A DNA stretch of 40,550 bases from NCBI GenBank assembly GCA_002429385.1, contig DIZL01000015.1, forward strand, positions 22,438 through 62,987. The letters run 5' to 3'. Source of the DNA: Prolixibacteraceae bacterium UBA6029 (GTDB lineage: Bacteria; Bacteroidota; Bacteroidia; Bacteroidales; Prolixibacteraceae). The position numbers and the translations under genes are program-made. This document shows, in pieces, positions 24,060 to 32,321 of the stretch. Numbering within the stretch: the first letter of the stretch is position 1; each line of letters opens with the position of its first letter. The notes beneath the pieces are model-generated. The model saw nothing but the letters and a program-made list of their open reading frames with translations, did not search any database and was not told the DNA's origin.

Positions 24060-25181
24060 ATGAAAATCGGATTTGATGCCAAACGTGCTTTTAATAATGT
24101 TGCCGGATTGGGAAACTTCAGTCGCAACAGTATTAATGCGCTTGCGAGACAATATCCGGATGACAGGCAGTTTTTGTTTCACCCTGGCAACAGAAATCCG
24201 CTTTACAGCGCAACGGGGAATTCAATTGAAATAAAACCTGAACAATTTTGGTGGAAAGCCTTGAAGGATGTATGGCGCAGTTATCAGATTTCTAAACGGG
24301 TCAAGGAATTGCAGTTAGATGTATATCATGGATTAAGTCATGAATTGCCCATAGGAATTGAAGAAACTGGCGTAAAAACGTTAGTCACCATTCATGATCT
24401 GATATTTATACGTTATCCTCATTATTATCAGAGAATTGACCGTCAGATATATGACCGTAAGTTCAGACATGCCTGCCGGGTAGCTGACCATATTCATTCG
24501 ATATCCGAACAAACCAAACATGATTTAATTACTTTTTTTGAAGTGCCGGAAGACAAAATCACTGTCATTTATCAGTCGGTGAACCCAGTCTTTTTCGAAA
24601 GGGCCAATAAAACTGACAGACAGGAATTACGAAAGAAATACCAGATTCCGAAGAAATTCATTCTTTCGGTCGGCACTGTTGAGCCGCGTAAAAATCTACT
24701 GGGTCTGCTGGAAGGCATGGTTGCTTCAAAGGTATATATTCCGCTTGTTGTAGTCGGGAAAATTACTGATTATCAGCATAAGGTCCAGAAATTTATTGAG
24801 GCAGACCTAAATCGTCTGCAAGTGTTCTTCCTGTCCAGAATTAATGACGATGAATTAGCTATTTTGTATCAGATGGCAGAAGTGATGATTTATCCGTCTC
24901 TTTTTGAGGGATTTGGTCTTCCGGTGGCAGAGGCACAGGCTTCAGGCTGTCCGGTTATCACTTCCAATACGAGCAGTTTACCCGAAGCCGGTGGTGAGGC
25001 TACCATATATATCAATCCGGAAAAACCTGAAGAAATTGGGAAGGCTCTTAAGATGCTACTTGCTGATCTGCAACTCAGGAAAAAACTAATTGCCGAAGGA
25101 ATAATTAACGCCAGACGATTCACCCCTGATAATTTTGCTACACAAATAAAACAACTCTATAATAATTTGTTGGATGCTTGA
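24060..25181 (+). CDS. Glycosyltransferase family 4-like protein
   Basis: This 373-residue GT-B fold enzyme transfers a sugar from a nucleotide-sugar donor, probably a mannosyl- or rhamnosyltransferase type. Motifs are FDAKRAFNNVAGLGNFSRN near the N terminus (split as FDAKRAFNN and GLGNFSRN), LVTIHDLIFIRYP, SVGTVEPRKNLLGLLE near 200-217, and PSLFEGFGLPVAEAQASG near 280-297 with the EGFGLPVxEA retaining-enzyme signature. No membrane helix is seen, so it acts on the cytoplasmic face. AAGGAGA before the ATG is one of the few good Shine-Dalgarno sequences here. Its stop overlaps the next gene by 8 nt. The acceptor is unknown. Confidence 0.92.
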   Translation: MKIGFDAKRAFNNVAGLGNFSRNSINALARQYPDDRQFLFHPGNRNPLYSATGNSIEIKPEQFWWKALKDVWRSYQISKRVKELQLDVYHGLSHELPIGIEETGVKTLVTIHDLIFIRYPHYYQRIDRQIYDRKFRHACRVADHIHSISEQTKHDLITFFEVPEDKITVIYQSVNPVFFERANKTDRQELRKKYQIPKKFILSVGTVEPRKNLLGLLEGMVASKVYIPLVVVGKITDYQHKVQKFIEADLNRLQVFFLSRINDDELAILYQMAEVMIYPSLFEGFGLPVAEAQASGCPVITSNTSSLPEAGGEATIYINPEKPEEIGKALKMLLADLQLRKKLIAEGIINARRFTPDNFATQIKQLYNNLLDA

Positions 25182-25737
25182 GGATATTAAAGCGGCAATC
25201 GCTGTATTACAAAATGGCGGAATAATTTTATACCCGACTGATACCATCTGGGGAATTGGTTGCGATGCCTGCAACGAAGAAGCGGTGAAGCGAATCTATA
25301 CAATCAAAAACAGGGTCGATTCGAAGAGTATGCTTATTCTATTGGAAAATGCTGCTTTATTGGATCGTTACATAGATGAAGTTCCTGAAATCGCATTCGA
25401 CCTGATTGAACTGACAGACAAACCACTTACCATTATATACGACGGGGCTAAAAACCTTGCAAAAAACCTGATCGCCGAAGATGGAAGCATTGGTATCCGC
25501 ATCACACAGGAGGCCTTTAGCAGTGAACTGATCCGCAGGTTTAAACGACCCGTTGTTTCTACATCAGCCAATATCAGTGGACAATCATCGCCTGCCTGTT
25601 TCGATGAAATTGATCAGCAAATTATTGATGCAGTCGATTACGTGGTCAAATACCGACAGGACGATCTGCAAAAAGCCATGCCCTCAGGTATCATGAAACT
25701 TGGCAAAGGCGGAGAGATAAAAATAATCAGACCATGA
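25174..25737 (+). CDS. L-threonylcarbamoyladenylate synthase, YrdC type
   Basis: This 187-residue YrdC-domain protein makes threonylcarbamoyl-AMP from Thr, bicarbonate and ATP for the t6A37 modification of tRNAs. Motifs: YPTDTIWGIGCDACNEEAV near 21-39, KRIYTIKNR, KSMLILL and VSTSANISGQ. It lacks the C-terminal Sua5 extension. The ATG at 25174 lies inside the end of the glycosyltransferase gene (8-nt overlap), implying translational coupling although no functional link is obvious. The ATG is followed by LEDIKAAIAVL, a normal family N terminus. Confidence 0.94.
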   Translation: MLEDIKAAIAVLQNGGIILYPTDTIWGIGCDACNEEAVKRIYTIKNRVDSKSMLILLENAALLDRYIDEVPEIAFDLIELTDKPLTIIYDGAKNLAKNLIAEDGSIGIRITQEAFSSELIRRFKRPVVSTSANISGQSSPACFDEIDQQIIDAVDYVVKYRQDDLQKAMPSGIMKLGKGGEIKIIRP

Positions 25738-25807
25738 AAGTGGCCAGCTGACAGAAATTTTGTTGCAAGATTCAGGTTACGAGTTACGAGGACACACAAG
25801 CCGTAAC

Positions 25808-25895
25808 GTGAAACTTAAACTTCCAGCCCACAACAGGCGGGAAACTTTGAACCTGAAACTTGAAACTTTGAACTTTGAACTTTTAACTTGAAACT
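25808..25895. repeat. TGAAACT-type short tandem repeat
   Basis: The gap before the pseudouridine synthase gene repeats variants of GAAACTTTGAACTT about eight times, broken by a short unrelated stretch at 25821-25838. It matches the repeat at 5484-5534. Nothing else is seen in this 164-nt gap. Confidence 0.8.
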
Positions 25896-25901
25896 GTATT
25901 G

Positions 25902-26816
25902 ATGAAATACCCACAAAAGAAATCAGAATATCGCCCGGATAAAATAAAAGAGATCGCTGTTAAGGTTACAGAAGCTTCAGAATTGATGAAATTCCTGATA
26001 GAGAAATTCCCGGAAAAGAGCAGAACTACCATAAAGTCGATGCTGACCCATAAGCTGGTAACGGTAGATGATATGGTAACCACCAAATTCGATTACCCCT
26101 TAAAACGTGGGCAAGTGGTGTTCCTCAACAAGAAAAAGACAGACGAGAAACCCCGCTTTAGAGGATTGCGAATCGTTCACGAGGATTCTGCCATTATAGT
26201 GGTTGATAAAGGTAGTGGGTTACTATCTATGGCTTCCGATACCGAGAAAAGCAAGACCGCTTATAGCATGTTGAGTGAATATGTCAAGAAATTTGATCCC
26301 AAAAACCTGATCTTTATTGTGCATCGCCTTGATCGTGATACTTCAGGATTGATGATGTTTGCAAAAAGCAAGAAGATTCAGGAGGTCTTGCAAAAAGACT
26401 GGAACGATTCCATTATAGATCGTTCGTATGTGGTTATCGTGGAAGGCGTTGTTGAGAATGAAGAAGGAACAGTAACTTCGTGGCTGAAGGAAAACAAGGC
26501 ACTGGTCATGTTTTCGAGCCAGACTCCCAATGACGGACAGAAGGCTGTAACTCACTATAAATTATTAAGGTCCAATAAACAGTTTTCAATGCTTGAAGTC
26601 AAGCTCGAAACCGGTCGTAAAAATCAGATTCGTGTTCATATGAAGGATATGGGCCACCCGGTTACAGGTGACAAAAAATACGGAGCCAAACTGAACCCAA
26701 TCGGTCAAATGGGCCTTCACGCAAGGGTTCTGGCTTTCAAACATCCTGTTACAGGAAAAACGCTTCGGTTTGATACACCCATCCCCGGGAAATTTCTAAA
26801 AGTATTCAAATTATAA
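25902..26816 (+). CDS. RluA-family pseudouridine synthase
   Basis: This enzyme isomerises uridine to pseudouridine in rRNA or tRNA. The 304-residue product has an N-terminal S4-like RNA-binding segment (about 24-75), then the catalytic domain with HRLDRDTSGLMMF, where Asp144 is the nucleophile, and a late GRKNQIRVHMKDMGHPVTGDKKYG (split as GRKNQIRVH and GHPVTGDKKYG). The ATG at 25902 is preferred to the TTG just before it. Its target base is unknown. The stop lies 34 nt before mntP. Confidence 0.94.
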   Translation: MKYPQKKSEYRPDKIKEIAVKVTEASELMKFLIEKFPEKSRTTIKSMLTHKLVTVDDMVTTKFDYPLKRGQVVFLNKKKTDEKPRFRGLRIVHEDSAIIVVDKGSGLLSMASDTEKSKTAYSMLSEYVKKFDPKNLIFIVHRLDRDTSGLMMFAKSKKIQEVLQKDWNDSIIDRSYVVIVEGVVENEEGTVTSWLKENKALVMFSSQTPNDGQKAVTHYKLLRSNKQFSMLEVKLETGRKNQIRVHMKDMGHPVTGDKKYGAKLNPIGQMGLHARVLAFKHPVTGKTLRFDTPIPGKFLKVFKL

Positions 26817-26824
26817 AAAAGTTA

Positions 26825-26832
26825 TACTTTTG
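26825..26832 (+). promoter_or_regulatory. Possible -7 box for mntP
   Basis: TACTTTTG fits TAnnTTTG and lies 18 nt upstream of the mntP ATG. With only 34 nt after the previous stop codon there is no room for a yybP-ykoY manganese riboswitch. Confidence 0.38.
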
Positions 26833-26850
26833 TCGCTCAATTCTGAACGA

Positions 26851-27414
26851 ATGGAAATATTAACTGTGGTGTTGCTTGCTGTTGGATTGTCGTTCGATTC
26901 ATTTGCAGTATCAGTATGCAGCGGACTAAGCCTTCCCCATATCAATATCTTTCAGGCAGCAAAGTTGGCCTTTTTCCTGGCTTTATTTCAGGCTCTGATG
27001 CCACTGATAGGTTGGGTGGTTGGCAACAGTGTCAAGTCACTGATTGAGCCGGTAGATCACTGGATTGCATTTGGACTCCTAAGCTTAATTGGGGGTAAAA
27101 TGATTCTTGAAAGCTTCAGCAGTTCGGCTTCGCGGGAGATTAAGAACCCTTTGAATATGCGGGTAATCCTCATGCTCTCGCTGGCTACCAGTATTGACGC
27201 ATTGGCAGTGGGTTTCAGCTTTTCAACTTTTCTGGATAAAATTCTGTTTGCCGTAATTATCATCGGATCAATTACTTTTATTGCTTCCATGCTTGGAATC
27301 CTGCTGGGTAAGAAAACCGGCCCCAGAATTAGCCGTTATGCTGAGATACTGGGAGGGTTGATCCTGATCTTTATTGGCACCAGAATATTAATTCAGCATT
27401 TGCTTGCCAGTTAG
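26851..27414 (+). CDS. mntP: Manganese efflux pump MntP
   Basis: MntP exports Mn(II) and protects against manganese overload. The 187-residue protein is hydrophobic with six predicted membrane helices. Two related halves each carry the DUF204 acidic motif: LSFDSFAVSVCSG near 13-25 and TSIDALAVGFSFS near 111-123, plus LGGLILIFIGTRIL at the end. The ATG at 26851 is taken rather than the TTG at 26830, because the family N terminus is close to the first helix. It ends at a strong bidirectional terminator shared with the convergent der gene. Confidence 0.94.
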   Translation: MEILTVVLLAVGLSFDSFAVSVCSGLSLPHINIFQAAKLAFFLALFQALMPLIGWVVGNSVKSLIEPVDHWIAFGLLSLIGGKMILESFSSSASREIKNPLNMRVILMLSLATSIDALAVGFSFSTFLDKILFAVIIIGSITFIASMLGILLGKKTGPRISRYAEILGGLILIFIGTRILIQHLLAS

Positions 27415-27420
27415 TTGTAG

Positions 27421-27462
27421 CTTATCAGCCACCTCTGAATTGCTTCGGAGGTGGCTGATAAG
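27421..27462. terminator. Bidirectional terminator between mntP and der
   Basis: A 19-bp stem (27421-27439 with 27444-27462, one G-T pair) closes a 4-nt TTGC loop. It lies six nt after the mntP stop and 15 nt from the der stop, so it can end transcripts from both strands. T-rich DNA follows on the plus strand only weakly (TGTTGTAATTATT). Confidence 0.88.
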
Positions 27463-27477
27463 TGTTGTAATTATTCC

Positions 27478-28785
27478 TTATTTCTTTCGGATATAGATCT
27501 GAATAGGAACCCCTGAAAAGTTAAAGTTCTCGCGGATCTTATTTTCGAGATACCTGCGATAGGCTTCCTTTACATACTGGGGAAGATTGGCGAAAAAGGC
27601 GAAACTGGGAGTCTTGCTTGGCAGCTGGGTGACGTACTTAATCTTCACAAACTTGCCCTTGATCGATGGCGGCGGATAAGCTTCAATCGCCTTGAGCATG
27701 ATGTCATTTAATTCCGAAGTCTTAATCTTCTTGCTTCTGCATTCAAACACTTCCACGGCAACTTCAAGCGCTTTCAGGATACGTTGTTTGGATAGCGCCG
27801 ATATAAAGATGATCGGTACGTCAACAAACGGGGCTATCTTTTCCTTAATCTGTTTGGTAAATTCGTTGGTACTCGAATTGTCCTTTTCAACCAAATCCCA
27901 TTTATTGACCAGGATCACCAATCCTTTTTTGTTGCGGTCAATCAGGTGAAAGATCGACACATCCTGTGCTTCCATTCCACGCTGCGCATCCAGAATCAGG
28001 ATACATACGTCTGAGTCCTCAATGGCCCGGATGGAACGCATAGTCGAATAGAACTCAACATCTTCCTTAACCTTGGTCCGTTTGCGCAATCCTGCCGTAT
28101 CAATCAGGTAAAAGTCATGCCCGAATTGATTGTATCTTGTATGAATCGCATCTCTTGTCGTACCTGCTATTTCGGTCACCATGTTGCGGTCAACCCCGAT
28201 CAGGGCATTGATGAACGATGATTTACCCACATTGGGACGTCCGATAATGGCAAAACGTGGAATTTGCTCATCCAGTTCGTCGGGTTCATCTTTAGGGAAT
28301 TCTTTTACTATAGCATCAAGCAATTCGCCTGTTCCGCTGCCGGTCATCGACGAAATGCAATAGATTTCTCCCAATCCAAGGGAATAGAACTCGTGCGAAT
28401 CAATGATCCGTTTATTGTTATCCACCTTGTTTACAGCAACAAATACCTTCTTTGACGAACGGCGAAGCACTACTGCCACCTCTTCGTCCATATCTGTAAT
28501 GCCATTTTCAACATCAACTACAAACAAAATCACATCCGACTCTTCGATGGCCAGCATCACCTGTTTGCGGATTTCCCCTTCAAAGATATCTTCCGAATTA
28601 ACGGCATATCCGCCCGTATCAATGATCGAAAAGTCAATCCCGTTCCATACCCCTTTGCCATACTGACGGTCGCGTGTTACTCCTGCTGATTCGTCAACGA
28701 TGGCTTTCCTCGATTCGGTCATACGGTTAAAAAGGGTTGATTTCCCTACGTTTGGCCTACCTACTATTGCAATAATATTACTCAT
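27478..28785 (-). CDS. der: Ribosome-assembly GTPase Der (EngA)
   Basis: Der is an essential GTPase in 50S subunit maturation. The 435-residue protein has two tandem G domains, each with a P-loop GRPNVGKS (9-16 and 182-189), DTGG/DTAG switch II motifs and NKVD (119-122)/NKWD specificity motifs, followed by a C-terminal KH-like domain (about 350-435, ending PIQIYIRKK). Length and order are normal. It follows era on the same strand with a 108-nt gap holding a polypyrimidine tract. The pair era-der is a sensible functional grouping for ribosome assembly. Confidence 0.98.
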   Translation of the reverse strand: MSNIIAIVGRPNVGKSTLFNRMTESRKAIVDESAGVTRDRQYGKGVWNGIDFSIIDTGGYAVNSEDIFEGEIRKQVMLAIEESDVILFVVDVENGITDMDEEVAVVLRRSSKKVFVAVNKVDNNKRIIDSHEFYSLGLGEIYCISSMTGSGTGELLDAIVKEFPKDEPDELDEQIPRFAIIGRPNVGKSSFINALIGVDRNMVTEIAGTTRDAIHTRYNQFGHDFYLIDTAGLRKRTKVKEDVEFYSTMRSIRAIEDSDVCILILDAQRGMEAQDVSIFHLIDRNKKGLVILVNKWDLVEKDNSSTNEFTKQIKEKIAPFVDVPIIFISALSKQRILKALEVAVEVFECRSKKIKTSELNDIMLKAIEAYPPPSIKGKFVKIKYVTQLPSKTPSFAFFANLPQYVKEAYRRYLENKIRENFNFSGVPIQIYIRKK

Positions 28786-28858
28786 TTATTTCTCTCTTTC
28801 TGTCCCGAATGTAATTCTCAATGTAATCCCTTTATTTCCGCCAACCTATACTATGCCG

Positions 28859-28895
28859 GATTTTCCTTTTTCCTTTTCCCTTTTCCTTTTTCCTT
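28859..28895. repeat. Polypyrimidine tract between era and der
   Basis: Nearly uninterrupted T/C DNA (TTTTCCTTTTTCCTTTTCCC and similar) lies just downstream of the era stop. On the transcribed minus strand it is a purine-rich AAAAGGAAAAGGG stretch. It resembles the other tracts in the window. Confidence 0.75.
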
Positions 28896-29778
28896 ACTCC
28901 ATATCGTATCCAAATCCGCCCAGCGCACGATCCTTATCCCGCCAGTCTTTGTTCACCTTCACGAATAACTGGAGGAAAACCTTCTTCTGAAAGAATTCTT
29001 CCATGTCCAGCCGGGCTTCGGTTCCCACGCGTTTCAGCGCCATTCCCTGGTGACCAATGATAATGCCCTTCTGGCTCTCACGTGCAACATGGATCACACA
29101 CATCAGATTCAGTATCTTGTCTTCGTCCTTAAACTGTTCAACCTCCACTTCTACCGAATAGGGAACTTCTTTGTCGTAATACAACAAAATTTTCTCGCGG
29201 ATGATTTCACTGACAAAGAAACGCTCGTTACGGTCAGTAAGTTCATCTTTCGGGAAATAGGCCGGTCCTTCAGGCAGCAATTCCAGTATGCGGTCGAAGA
29301 TCTCCGAAACATTGAATTTCTCTGTTGCCGAAATAGCGAACACTTCAGCCAGAGGTAACTTCTTGCGCCAGTATTCGTAAAGCGACATCACCTTCTCCTG
29401 GTCCGATAGATCAATCTTGTTAATCAGCACAATGACAGCTGCCTCTGAGCTTTTTATGCGGTCGACATATTCTTCATTCTTGGCCGGCGATTCAATTACA
29501 TCAGTCACATATAGAATGATGTCCGCATCGATCAGGGCGGTGTTTACAAACTTCATCATTGTTTCCTGAAGCTTGTAATTAGGCTTCAGTATTCCGGGCG
29601 TGTCGGAGTAGACAATCTGGAAATCCTCGCCGTTGACAATACCTTTGATGCGATGACGGGTGGTCTGCATTTTCGATGTAATGATCGACAAACGCTCGCC
29701 TACCAATACGTTCATGATGGTCGACTTCCCGACGTTGGGGTTTCCGATGATGTTTACAAATCCCGATTTATGTGCCAT
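28894..29778 (-). CDS. era: GTPase Era
   Basis: Era binds 16S rRNA near its 3' end and is needed for 30S assembly. The 294-residue protein has the G domain with P-loop GNPNVGKS (12-19), DTPG in switch II and NKID near 120, then a C-terminal KH domain with GIIIGHQGMALKRVGTEAR, and ends with FVKVNKDWRDKDRALGGFGYD (split here as FVKVNKDWRD and GGFGYDME). Length is normal. The upstream region of nearly 700 nt contains no gene, so era probably has its own promoter, with der possibly read through from it. Confidence 0.97.
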   Translation of the reverse strand: MAHKSGFVNIIGNPNVGKSTIMNVLVGERLSIITSKMQTTRHRIKGIVNGEDFQIVYSDTPGILKPNYKLQETMMKFVNTALIDADIILYVTDVIESPAKNEEYVDRIKSSEAAVIVLINKIDLSDQEKVMSLYEYWRKKLPLAEVFAISATEKFNVSEIFDRILELLPEGPAYFPKDELTDRNERFFVSEIIREKILLYYDKEVPYSVEVEVEQFKDEDKILNLMCVIHVARESQKGIIIGHQGMALKRVGTEARLDMEEFFQKKVFLQLFVKVNKDWRDKDRALGGFGYDME

Positions 29779-30471
29779 TTATTTCTGAATGAAGGTTTTA
29801 AAAAATCTGCGCAAAGGTAATCAATTAATTCTTTAATTGGTAAAACCCTTCATTCAGCCTTTCCGAATTAACAAATGGATTGATATAGTGATTCATTCCT
29901 GATTGTTTTTCTAATTTCAGGCATGAGGTGATAATGAATCCCAAATGAAATTGTATTGAGTGTCTTTCAACAATAATTTCTATCCATCAACTGAAATAAC
30001 TCTTACTCACAGGACTTTCCAAAAACTGTTTCGTCCCTCCTTCTTTTCTTTCGGATAGGATCAGATGTTTACCAAATTCGTATTTCGATAAGGATTGAGC
30101 AGGGTTCGGGAGGGGTTCTCCTTTTATGATCTAATTTTTGATTGATTTCTATCTGTATTTAAACCTGGTTAATAACACAGATAGAACACAGATAGAACAC
30201 AGATCATAAAAGGAGAACCCCTCCCGAACCTTTCCCGAACCCGATTCGATATACATTAAAAACTTTCAGTTAAGGCACTTTTGAGGATACCCTTCAGCCG
30301 GGAAATCATTTTGAAAGGATAAAAGGGATTAGGATTCGATGTAGTCCTTTAAAGCCAGGTAACAGAACGAAGAATTTCAGTTCAATTGGGAATAATTACG
30401 GATCAAATGATTCAGATGGTCCTGATTTGCGGGTTAATAGTTGTCGAACGGCTTTTTAAAGTAAAGCACGA
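29779..30471. other. 693-nt gene-free region upstream of era
   Basis: No credible ORF, tRNA or known RNA is seen on either strand. The region holds the large palindrome at 30103-30230; the rest is AT-rich unique-looking DNA. It must contain the era promoter on the minus strand. Length is unusual for a region with otherwise short gaps. Confidence 0.7.
30103..30230. repeat. 128-bp palindrome with 11-nt phase (element 2)
   Basis: The arms 30103-30132 and 30201-30230 are perfect 30-nt inverted copies around a 68-nt centre. GGGTTC repeats 11 nt apart in the left arm (30102, 30113). On the right, GAAC recurs at 30184 and 30195, then at 30215, 30226 and 30237, with one 9-nt slip between the sets. 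The centre includes AACACAGATAG repeated in tandem, and TGATTGATTTCTATCT, which is also in the centre of element 1 (14383-14518). Confidence 0.88.
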
Positions 30472-30933
30472 CTATTTATTCTTTCTGAAGGCGGATTCGT
30501 ACATGCTGATCCAGTCGGCTACTTCCATCTTTTTAACAAGTTCTCCGATCAGGGCATAAGGGATTTGAGTTCCGTTTTTAAAGTGTGTACAACTTTTTCC
30601 CATATCCAGTTTCAATTTGCTGTGTTTCGGATATTCTTCTGTGAACCAATTCAATAAATCGGGGTTGGCGTATATACCCATGTGGTAAAGTGCGATGAAG
30701 TTTTTTTGAACGGCTATATTCAGGAAGGGCAGAGGCAGTTTTTGATCACAATGGTATCCCTTTGGGTAAATGCTGAAAGGAACGACATATCCAATCATTC
30801 CGTAGCTCATTTGTTCTTCAAAACCGTCGGGTATGTTTTCAAGAATTGTTTTCCGAAGCATACTGAAATCTTCACGCCTATCGTCGGGAATCTGATTGAT
30901 ATATTCTTCAACGGTGAAGGCTGCAGATTTCAT
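30472..30933 (-). CDS. DUF1801-domain protein
   Basis: The 153-residue protein matches the DUF1801 (YdhG-like) layout: FTVEEYINQIPDDRREDFSMLR at the start (split as FTVEEYINQIP and FSMLRKTI), EEQMSYGMIGYVVPF near 39-53, PFLNIAVQKNFIALYHMG near 69-86, and CTHFKNGTQIPYALIGELV near the end. The family is cytoplasmic, small and of unknown function, sometimes described as iron-binding frataxin-like in structure. It appears to stand alone. Nothing in the neighbourhood suggests a role. Confidence 0.85.
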   Translation of the reverse strand: MKSAAFTVEEYINQIPDDRREDFSMLRKTILENIPDGFEEQMSYGMIGYVVPFSIYPKGYHCDQKLPLPFLNIAVQKNFIALYHMGIYANPDLLNWFTEEYPKHSKLKLDMGKSCTHFKNGTQIPYALIGELVKKMEVADWISMYESAFRKNK

Positions 30934-31103
30934 AATTGCTGAATTATTTTGGTTTGTTTAACAATCTGACAATTGTAAAGTTTATAAATAATTCCGATGA
31001 TGTACTATTTAATTTGCAAAAATACTTTTCCTCATATTCATGTAGTGATTTCTGAAAAAACATCCCTGAGAAATATGTAGTTGAAGTTGAACGCAGTCAA
31101 TAG

Positions 31104-31793
31104 TTATTCGGCATTCACGGGTTCGTCCAGTTCGGTCAGTGTTTCATTCAATTTAACCAGATATCTGCCGTAAAGTTTATTAAAGCCCCATCGAAGTACC
31201 AGAAAGGTCAGGGCAATGATTGTAATCAGTACGACCAGTCCAAGCCCAATAATCGTCAGAATTTTGGTGGTTGTAAGGGTGCTAATTCCACCGCTTACCG
31301 TTCCTGCACTTAATTTAATTCCACGGTATATTGGGGTAAGAAAACTTAATCCGAGATCAATCATCAGGATAATTACTGCCATATAAAACATGGTTCGGTA
31401 GGTCTTCAGGGTATTCACAATCCCGTTCAGTAAATCTTTGAGTTGATTATCAGCCGAAAAACTTCGTTTAATTCGAAGGTAACGCAAAACAAAAAAAAGG
31501 TAGGTGGTTACTATTAACGTACAAGTGAAATTATCAAGAAAATTTAACCAGGAAGGATAATCAATAGGTTCTTTTATAAGCATTTCTGAAAAATACAGAT
31601 CACCATAAAGAACATAGGTTATAAAAACTATAAGAACTGCCAGTCCTATCCAAATGTTGCGGTCGATCCTTTCAAGCAGTGAGCTTGTCCGGTTCTTCAG
31701 CAATTCAGTAATGGATTCCTTTCCCAGTTGATGTTTGACCATTTCCTGTGAAGAATACGTATCCCACGCCGATTTTAAATCCTTTAATTTCAT
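31104..31793 (-). CDS. Four-helix membrane protein paired with an ECF sigma factor
   Basis: The 229-residue product is not recognised by family. Residues 1-45 are a soluble, charged stretch (LKDLKSAWDTYSSQE...), followed by four predicted membrane helices at about 47-64, 88-107, 134-154 and 180-205. Its ATG directly abuts the sigma factor's TAG stop (no gap), so translation is coupled. The order sigma factor then membrane protein is typical for anti-sigma factors in Bacteroidota, and a cytoplasmic N terminus that could hold the sigma factor would fit, but no zinc-binding anti-sigma motif (HxxxCxxC) is seen. The anti-sigma role is inference. Confidence 0.75.
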   Translation of the reverse strand: MKLKDLKSAWDTYSSQEMVKHQLGKESITELLKNRTSSLLERIDRNIWIGLAVLIVFITYVLYGDLYFSEMLIKEPIDYPSWLNFLDNFTCTLIVTTYLFFVLRYLRIKRSFSADNQLKDLLNGIVNTLKTYRTMFYMAVIILMIDLGLSFLTPIYRGIKLSAGTVSGGISTLTTTKILTIIGLGLVVLITIIALTFLVLRWGFNKLYGRYLVKLNETLTELDEPVNAE

Positions 31794-32282
31794 CTATTCT
31801 TCCGTATTCATTAGCAACTTCAGTTTTTTCTTGATCCGGTTCATCTTTACCCTGACATAGTTTTGGGTAATGCCCGTAATCTCAGCGATCTCCTCATATT
31901 TTTTATCTTCAAGGAACAGCAGAATGATCGATTTTTCAATTCCGGTTAACTGTACAACAGCGTTGTTGAGCAGTTTAATCTGATCTTCAGTCCTTGTATC
32001 ATAGATTTCTTCGGCCAACTGTACGCTTTCGTACGAAATACCCGATTTGTCGGGTTGCCGCTTATCTTTTTTAAAACTCGTTATGGCGGTGTTTAAGGCC
32101 ACACGGTACATCCAGGTCGTGAATTTCGATTCGTTCCTGAACGATGGAAATGATTTCCACAATTGCACCAGGATCTCCTGAAACAAATCACGGCGGTCTT
32201 CTTCCAAATCGCAGTAGATGGAGCAAACCTTGTGAATGATTCCCTGATTCTCAGTGATTATTTGTAGAAATTCCTTTTCCAA
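31794..32282 (-). CDS. ECF-type RNA polymerase sigma factor
   Basis: The 162-residue protein has sigma-70 region 2 (DRRDLFQEILVQLWKSFPSF near 28-47, then KFTTWMYRVALNTAI) and region 4 (LTGIEKSIILLFLEDKKYEEIAEITG near 113, ending NYVRVKMNRIKKKLK), with no region 1 or 3. It recruits RNA polymerase to a specific set of promoters, probably for a cell-envelope or stress response. The start codon appears to be TTG at 32280-32282: an in-frame TAA lies two codons upstream and the next ATG is inside region 2. The next gene begins at the base after its stop codon. Confidence 0.92.
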   Translation of the reverse strand: MEKEFLQIITENQGIIHKVCSIYCDLEEDRRDLFQEILVQLWKSFPSFRNESKFTTWMYRVALNTAITSFKKDKRQPDKSGISYESVQLAEEIYDTRTEDQIKLLNNAVVQLTGIEKSIILLFLEDKKYEEIAEITGITQNYVRVKMNRIKKKLKLLMNTEE

Positions 32283-32321
32283 CGATTAGTCTATTAGTCT
32301 GTGAAAGTGGATTTCATTACA

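Noticed and set aside
26817..26850. Manganese riboswitch (yybP-ykoY) before mntP
   Set aside because: Only 34 nt separate the preceding stop codon from the mntP start, too short for the motif.
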